From assembly GCA_002179805.1 (NCBI GenBank), contig NAVB01004181.1, forward strand, positions 1 to 11,519: a DNA stretch of 11,519 bases. Direction: 5' to 3'. Numbering within the stretch: position 1 is the stretch's first letter; each line of letters starts with the position of its first letter. The stretch comes from Acanthamoeba lenticulata (taxonomy: Eukaryota > Discosea > Longamoebia > Acanthamoebidae). This document shows positions 7,605 to 11,519 of this stretch, one piece after another. The position numbers and the translations under genes are program-made. The notes under the pieces are model-generated. The model saw nothing but the letters and a program-made list of their open reading frames with translations, was not told the DNA's origin and searched no databases.

Positions 7605-9207
7605 ATGGACACAAGAGACTTTCGTTGTGCTCGAGACCGTCGGTTCGAGGGGCTGTCTGAGCCTTCTGCTGCGCCTGCAGCTGCAACTCATACTGGGCGC
7701 AAGCACAAGGAGAAACGAGGCGGCTCTTCCAAGCAGCCTCAGGCCGCTGCGTCGGAGGGCAAGGACGAGACGGCATGGGCTGGGACTTTCTTCTTCCTAC
7801 AGCTGGCCGACACGCAACTGGGCTTTTACAATGACAACCAGGTTTGCAGGAGTACTCGACAAGATGCATCTTGTAGAATCTAAACTCTTTTCTTTTGTGC
7901 AGTCCTGGGACAAGGAGATAGCGTTAACCACGCGAGCAGTTCGGTGCATCAACGCGATGCGGCCACGCCCGCGCTTCGTGGTGGTGTGTGGCGACCTCGT
8001 TCATGCCTACCCATGGGAGAAGCCTGCCTACGATCGCCAGGTCGCGTCTTGTTGAGGATGAGCACAACCACCACTTCTTTGTTGACATGAGAACTTCATG
8101 TGCAGGTGCAAGACTTTAAGCGGTTGATGAACAAGATCGACCCGTCGATCCCTCTCGTGTGTCTGTGTGGCAACCATGGTGCGCTCACGCTCAGGCCATG
8201 CAAGTCTCGCCTTTGAGTAGCTGACGATGCCGCCTGGTTGCGGTCAGACGTGGGCAACACGCCGACGCGGGCGACCATCGCCAGCTACAAGGAGCACTTT
8301 GGCGACGACTACTTTCGTTTTTGGGTCGGCGGAGTACGCGCCTCTCCTGGATCATGAGGAAGGTTGAGGGTTGAGCCGAAGCTCAACGAGAGTATTCTTC
8401 ATGTGATGTGGGTCAGGTGTGCTGTCTGGTGCTCAACGCCTCGCTGTTTGCCGATCCGTCGGGCGCGATGGAGGACTACGAGGAGCAGCGCGCTTGGTTC
8501 GTGGAGCAGCTTCGACACTTTGGCGGCCGAGGTCACCGTCCCGCCCCCCTCGATCGAGGAAGCGGCCGACATGAGAAAACTGACCGGCGGCGCAGGTCGT
8601 GATGGTGGTGTTGTTGGTAAAGACAAGCTGTTGGAGCGCGAGACGCAGACGCCCAAGCACCTGCTCGTGTTCCAGCACCAGCCGTGGTTTCTGGAGGAGC
8701 CCGACGAAGAGGACCAGTACTTCAACATCCCGCGGGAGCGACGCATACCCATGCTCGACGAGATGGCGCGCGCTGGCGTACGTCGTCACGCCAGCTCTCT
8801 TGCTCTTCTTCTTCTTCTTCTTCTTCATCATTCATGTCGCCGACCATCATCGTACGACACGACGTGACCACGTGCAGGTGCGCGCCGTGTTTGCGGGCCA
8901 CTACCACCGCAACTCGTACGGCCGGGTGGGCGACATGGAGATGATCACCACCTCTGCCGTCGGCCGCCCGCTGGGCGTCGACCCCTCGGGCTTCCGGGTA
9001 CATTGTTGCGCATTTCATCCTCGTCATCTTCATCTTCGTCATGACCTCACCACCGCTTCATCCCCTATGGGGGCTGGCCAGGTCGTCAAGGTGAACGAGG
9101 AGGGCATCGAGCACGCGTACTGCAGCCTGGACGCGCTGGAGCAGCACGCGGAGGACCCTTTGCCCCTCTTCAGCGGCCAGCTCAGCTTTGCGACCAAGTC
9201 CCCATGA
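7605..9207 (+). CDS. CPPED1: CPPED1-type calcineurin-like metallophosphatase
   Basis: CPPED1 (CSTP1) is a cytosolic phosphoprotein phosphatase of the calcineurin-like fold; the human enzyme acts on Akt. Eight exons give 358 residues: 7605-7841, 7903-8040, 8106-8178, 8248-8333, 8417-8531, 8596-8777, 8878-8997 and 9082-9207. Introns are 61, 65, 69, 83, 64, 100 and 84 nt. All metal motifs are present: ADTQ (68-71, DxQ rather than DxH, as in human CPPED1 ADPQ), GDLVH (109-113), GNHD (147-150, split by an intron), FQH (242-244) and GHYHRN (284-289). [19 protein letters not shown] and [13 protein letters not shown] blocks match the family along its length. The first 60 residues are a low-complexity extension. 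The ATG at 7605 is the only Met before the first metal motif. The reading frame shifts between 8417 and 8777; a 64-nt intron at 8532-8595 with a CTGAC motif explains it, though a one-base insertion is possible. Confidence 0.9.
8532..8595 (+). other. Inferred intron 5 of the CPPED1 gene (alternative: one-base frameshift)
   Basis: The frame before this stretch ([11 protein letters not shown]) and the frame after it ([12 protein letters not shown]) differ by one. Removing 8532-8595 (donor GTCACC, acceptor GCGCAG, CTGAC at 8580-8584) restores it in phase 1. The stretch itself is open in the downstream frame and looks protein-like ([17 protein letters not shown]). A single extra T in CACTTTGG near 8519-8521 would therefore also reconcile the frames without an intron. 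The human protein has a short loop here, so homology does not decide. Confidence 0.6.
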
Positions 9208-9269
9208 GCGAGCACTCGTCCACAGGTTGTTTCATTTCAGTTCACTTCTTTCTTCAGCAGTTGAGGGGC
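9208..9269. other. 62-bp gap between convergent stop codons
   Basis: The plus-strand CPPED1 gene ends at 9207 and the minus-strand glycosyltransferase gene ends at 9270. No AATAAA is visible on either strand within the gap. The two 3' UTRs almost certainly overlap each other, and may run into the opposite coding sequence. Confidence 0.6.
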
Positions 9270-10874
9270 TCAGCCTGGCGGGACGAGAAGAAGGCACTGG
9301 TTCTGTTCGCCCAGATACCAGAAGTGGTTGCCCCGCATCGTCTGGACGGGCCCGAAGGAACAGTGGTGAGCACACAACGACCAGTGCGGCACCTGCGTCG
9401 TGTGGGTACGTCGCGCCGTACCTTGAGCTTGTTGCTGCCAAAGATCCAGTTGAAGTGCAGCAGATAGCAGTGGCTGTGTGTGGGGATGAGCGCATGTCAG
9501 AAGGACAGACGAATGGGTGGAGAAAAGATGGGCGGCGCACTCGGAGGCATCGGGCCGCACAGCGTAGACGCCGTTGGCGCCCTCGGGCGGCTGCGAGAAG
9601 TAGTTGGCGCCGTTGCAGAACTCGTGCAGCTCGAGGGTTGCGCGCTGCAGCCCCACGCCCGGCACGAGCCCGCTCTGCACCTTGTACTCCACTGCAAGCA
9701 CGCCACGAGTAAACGATCATGAACGTCAAGAAGGCAGGCGACGAGGGCACGGTACGATCGGCAAACGTCGATTGTTCGCTCATGTTGACGGCGCGCGTGT
9801 GGCCATACTCCCACAACACTCGTAGGAAGTTGATGGAGCGCTGCGAGGCTTTGATGTAGTACACCCCCGTGTTCTGCGTCCTGCAGCGTCAGCCAGCCCG
9901 CAAAGAAGAACGGCAGACGCAAAGGAGAGGACGAAGCGTACGAGGTAAGCTGCCTTGGGCGCAGCATACGGGGAGTCGGACTGGATCTGGAGGTCGAACT
10001 CGCGAGAGCCGCTGCGAAGGAGCTGCCGTGGGTCGCGGAAGAAGACGACGTCTCCATCGACCAAGAAGACGTTGTAGCCGCGTAGGAGAACTTCCAGCAC
10101 GTTGCGGGACTTGAGCTTGGAGAGACTCTTGAAGTCGCTGTTGCCGTGGTAGTGGAAGTCGCCCGAGGCCGCCCGCAGGAAGGGCGCTCCCGGCAGTGCA
10201 CAGTCCAAGCCAAGGCTGGGACATAGCGCAAGAGCTTCCTCGTCAAGCGCTATGCCGACAACATTGGTGATGTTGACATGGCGTAGCGTGCAGAGCAGGT
10301 TGCTCAACAGGTCCACGTAAGCCCTGTTAAACACAACCAGGACGACGTCCCGGCCCTTGTGACCCTCGGCAGACAAGAAGGTCTCGGAGCGAGCTGCTAG
10401 CACCGCGTCCAGCTGCTCGTTGGGTACTGGGGTGATGGCTGGGAGAGAAGCCAAGAGCGGGACGCCCTCTGCGGTGACGTTTTCTACGCTCGTCTGTACG
10501 GCAGGCCCGGGCGGAGGGTCAGGCGGTGCCTTGCTCTTGAGTTCTTCGATAGCCGCCTCAAGCTGACGTTGCAGCTGCATTTCAAGATCTTTGTTCTGGC
10601 GCTCGAGCAAGTTGGCAAGCTCCTTGTACTGTTCCTCAGCTATTCGCTCCAGGGAGTTCTCGACTTGTTGCTGCAATCGCCCTACGCGCTCGTCCACCTT
10701 GCGCTCCAGTATCTCTTCAATATCCACGTCTGGGCAATGCAACGTTAGGTAGTAGAACCTATAGCCATGAGTAAAAGGGAAGGAGAACAAACCTGCTCTT
10801 GTCGCAAAGAGGAAGAGGAGAAGGACAGAGACGCTGGTAATGACCACTACTTGTACAACAAGAGCCACCGACAT
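9270..10874 (-). CDS. Type II membrane glycosyltransferase, Nucleotid_trans (PF03407) type
   Basis: This enzyme likely moves a sugar from a nucleotide-sugar donor to a glycan in the Golgi lumen. Six minus-strand exons give 420 residues: 10874-10793, 10729-9942, 9873-9756, 9691-9541, 9473-9422 and 9341-9270, with introns of 63, 68, 64, 67 and 80 nt. Residues 3-25 are one hydrophobic signal anchor (VALVVQVVVITSVSVLLLFL), ending in ATRA. Residues 29-97 form a charged coiled-coil stem. The catalytic domain begins near 140: VVLVVFNRAYVDLLSNLL, then LLRGYNVFLVDGDVVFFRDP with the DxD metal motif at 252-254, NTGVYYIKAS (from 291) formed across an intron, and HFNWIFGSNKLK near the end. This order matches GT77-like Nucleotid_trans enzymes. 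The donor and acceptor sugars cannot be told. The ATG at 10874 directly precedes the membrane segment. Confidence 0.82.
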
Positions 10875-11285
10875 GACGCGTCTGTCCGTTATCAAAGCGA
10901 GCACTACACAACCAGCGCTTGGTTGCCGCTCGACTAGAGGTAGCCCAAGTCCGCCTAGCGTTCACTGCCCCTTTAGATGTGTCTTGCTACGTCTTGTTTC
11001 GCGACTAGACTCAAGAAATGCATAAGAAAATACCAAAAGAAAAAGAATAAAACTTGGTCTGTGTTGCACTTGTGTTCTTGTAAAGCTGTCTTTGTTCTCG
11101 TTGTTAAGGGTGCAGTAGCCTTTGAAAATAAAAAAAATCGCGAACCGTGGCCGGCCTGCACCGCAAAACGATTTGAACTATGCAACTTTTTCTTGCCGCA
11201 AGAGGAAGAAATGTAAGCAATTTGCTTTTGTGGAATCAGTTCGAGGAAGTGTGGTCGCCTGACTTGTCTTTGTTTACTACCCACC
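10875..11285. other. Divergent intergenic region upstream of the glycosyltransferase and the right-edge gene
   Basis: These 411 bp lie between two start codons that point apart. The middle (about 11025-11140) is A/T-rich, with AATAAAACTTGG near 11046 and AATAAAAAAAATCG near 11128. No TATA box in a convincing position and no conserved gene are seen. TTTCGCGA at about 10998 resembles an E2F half-site with one mismatch. The right side ends in ACCACC directly before the next ATG, a strong initiation context. Confidence 0.45.
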
Positions 11286-11519
11286 ATGCTCACGGACGAG
11301 GCCACAGAGAGTACAAAGCTTCACAACTTCAGGGTTGTAGACCCAAAAGAGTCGGTGAAGGCTCGTAACCTGCGCAAGTCTATTCGGCGGGCTGAAAAGG
11401 CCAAGGCTGAGCGTGAACTTCGTCAACAGGCCAAGGAACGAGCAGAGCTAGAAGAGAGGGCTAGGGAGCAAGTAGAGCTAGCAGAGGCGAGGGGCAGAGA
11501 GCGAGAAGCCAAACGACAA
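11286..11519 (+). CDS. 5' end of a gene for a highly charged, probably coiled-coil protein (runs off right edge)
   Basis: An ATG in the context ACCACCATG opens a frame of exactly 78 codons that reaches the window end without a stop. The first 25 residues are mixed (MLTDEATESTKLHNFRVVDP). From about residue 30 the sequence is almost only E, K, R, A, Q and L (LRKSIRRAEKAKAERE, then ERAELEERAREQVEL), the pattern of a long single helix or coiled coil. I do not recognise the family and no catalytic motif is visible in this fragment. No splice donor is needed within it. Codon use (GCC, GAG, CGT, AAG) agrees with the neighbouring real genes, and it diverges from the glycosyltransferase gene by 411 bp. 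Confidence 0.6.
   Translation, partial: MLTDEATESTKLHNFRVVDPKESVKARNLRKSIRRAEKAKAERELRQQAKERAELEERAREQVELAEARGREREAKRQ

Noticed and set aside
8806..8828. TTC repeat as a microsatellite or coding Phe/Leu/Ser run
   Set aside because: It lies inside the 100-nt intron 8778-8877 of the CPPED1 gene. The flanking exons join in phase and restore the GHYH metal motif, so it is not coding.
9393..9421. A 29-nt mini-intron in the glycosyltransferase (donor GTACGG, acceptor GACGCAG) instead of the 80-nt intron
   Set aside because: Both keep the frame, but every other intron here is at least 57 nt, and the extra 17 residues do not resemble the family end. The 80-nt intron at 9421-9342 also has a CTCAC motif before its acceptor.
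9497..10246. Second minus-strand frame of 249 codons inside the glycosyltransferase gene
   Set aside because: It is a shifted frame of the same strand, S/T/R-rich, and crosses three introns of the supported model. The other frame carries the DxD motif and the signal anchor.
10996..11003. TTTCGCGA as a second E2F site upstream of the glycosyltransferase
   Set aside because: It has one mismatch to TTTSSCGC, is only 8 bp, and lies near genes with no obvious cell-cycle role, so chance is the simpler explanation.
1..11519. tRNA, rRNA, CRISPR, transposon, viral or prokaryote-derived cassette
   Set aside because: I saw no tRNA arms, no repeat-spacer array, no terminal inverted repeats, and no transposase, integrase or capsid motif. 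All supported genes are spliced with the same intron style and codon use.

Overview
The window is nuclear DNA of a eukaryote with compact, GC-rich, intron-dense genes. I read 28 introns, all GT-AG and all 57 to 100 nt long; half of them carry a CTRAY branch-point-like motif. Intergenic gaps are as small as 40 bp, and codon use is GC3-rich. Together with a TKL protein kinase of a type greatly expanded in free-living amoebae, this suggests Acanthamoeba (A. castellanii or a relative). That identification is inferred from style and family content, not from a search. I see no prokaryotic operon, mobile element, tRNA, rRNA or CRISPR array.

Layout, left to right. (1) 26-728, minus strand: 5' part of a gene for the kinetochore protein Spc25, running off the left edge. 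(2) 729-953: a 225-bp divergent promoter region with a perfect 12-bp E2F-type palindrome. (3) 954-2428, plus: a TKL-type Ser/Thr/Tyr kinase with an unusual lysine-block tail. (4) 2429-3172: intergenic, pyrimidine-rich at its left end. (5) 3173-4925, plus: a short eIF4G-type scaffold with an eIF4E-binding motif and one MIF4G domain. (6) 5042-7564, plus: a PPR-like helical-repeat protein with a likely mitochondrial presequence. (7) 7605-9207, plus: a CPPED1-type metallophosphatase. (8) 9270-10874, minus: a type II membrane glycosyltransferase of the Nucleotid_trans (PF03407) type, convergent with gene 7. (9) 10875-11285: a divergent intergenic region. (10) 11286 to the right edge, plus: the first 78 codons of a highly charged, probably coiled-coil protein.

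The genes are housekeeping functions (chromosome segregation, signalling, translation initiation, organelle RNA biology, dephosphorylation, glycosylation). They do not form an evident pathway or cluster. The proximity reflects dense packing: three head-to-tail plus-strand genes with gaps of 116 and 40 bp, one convergent pair 62 bp apart, and two divergent pairs. I found no novel multi-gene system. The most interesting signals are the E2F palindrome next to a mitotic kinetochore gene, the lysine-block kinase tail followed by a complementary-type pyrimidine tract, the minimal eIF4G architecture, and the stop codon embedded in a polyadenylation-type hexamer.

All gene models were built by hand from reading frame, GT-AG sites and recalled family motifs. 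They have no transcript support.
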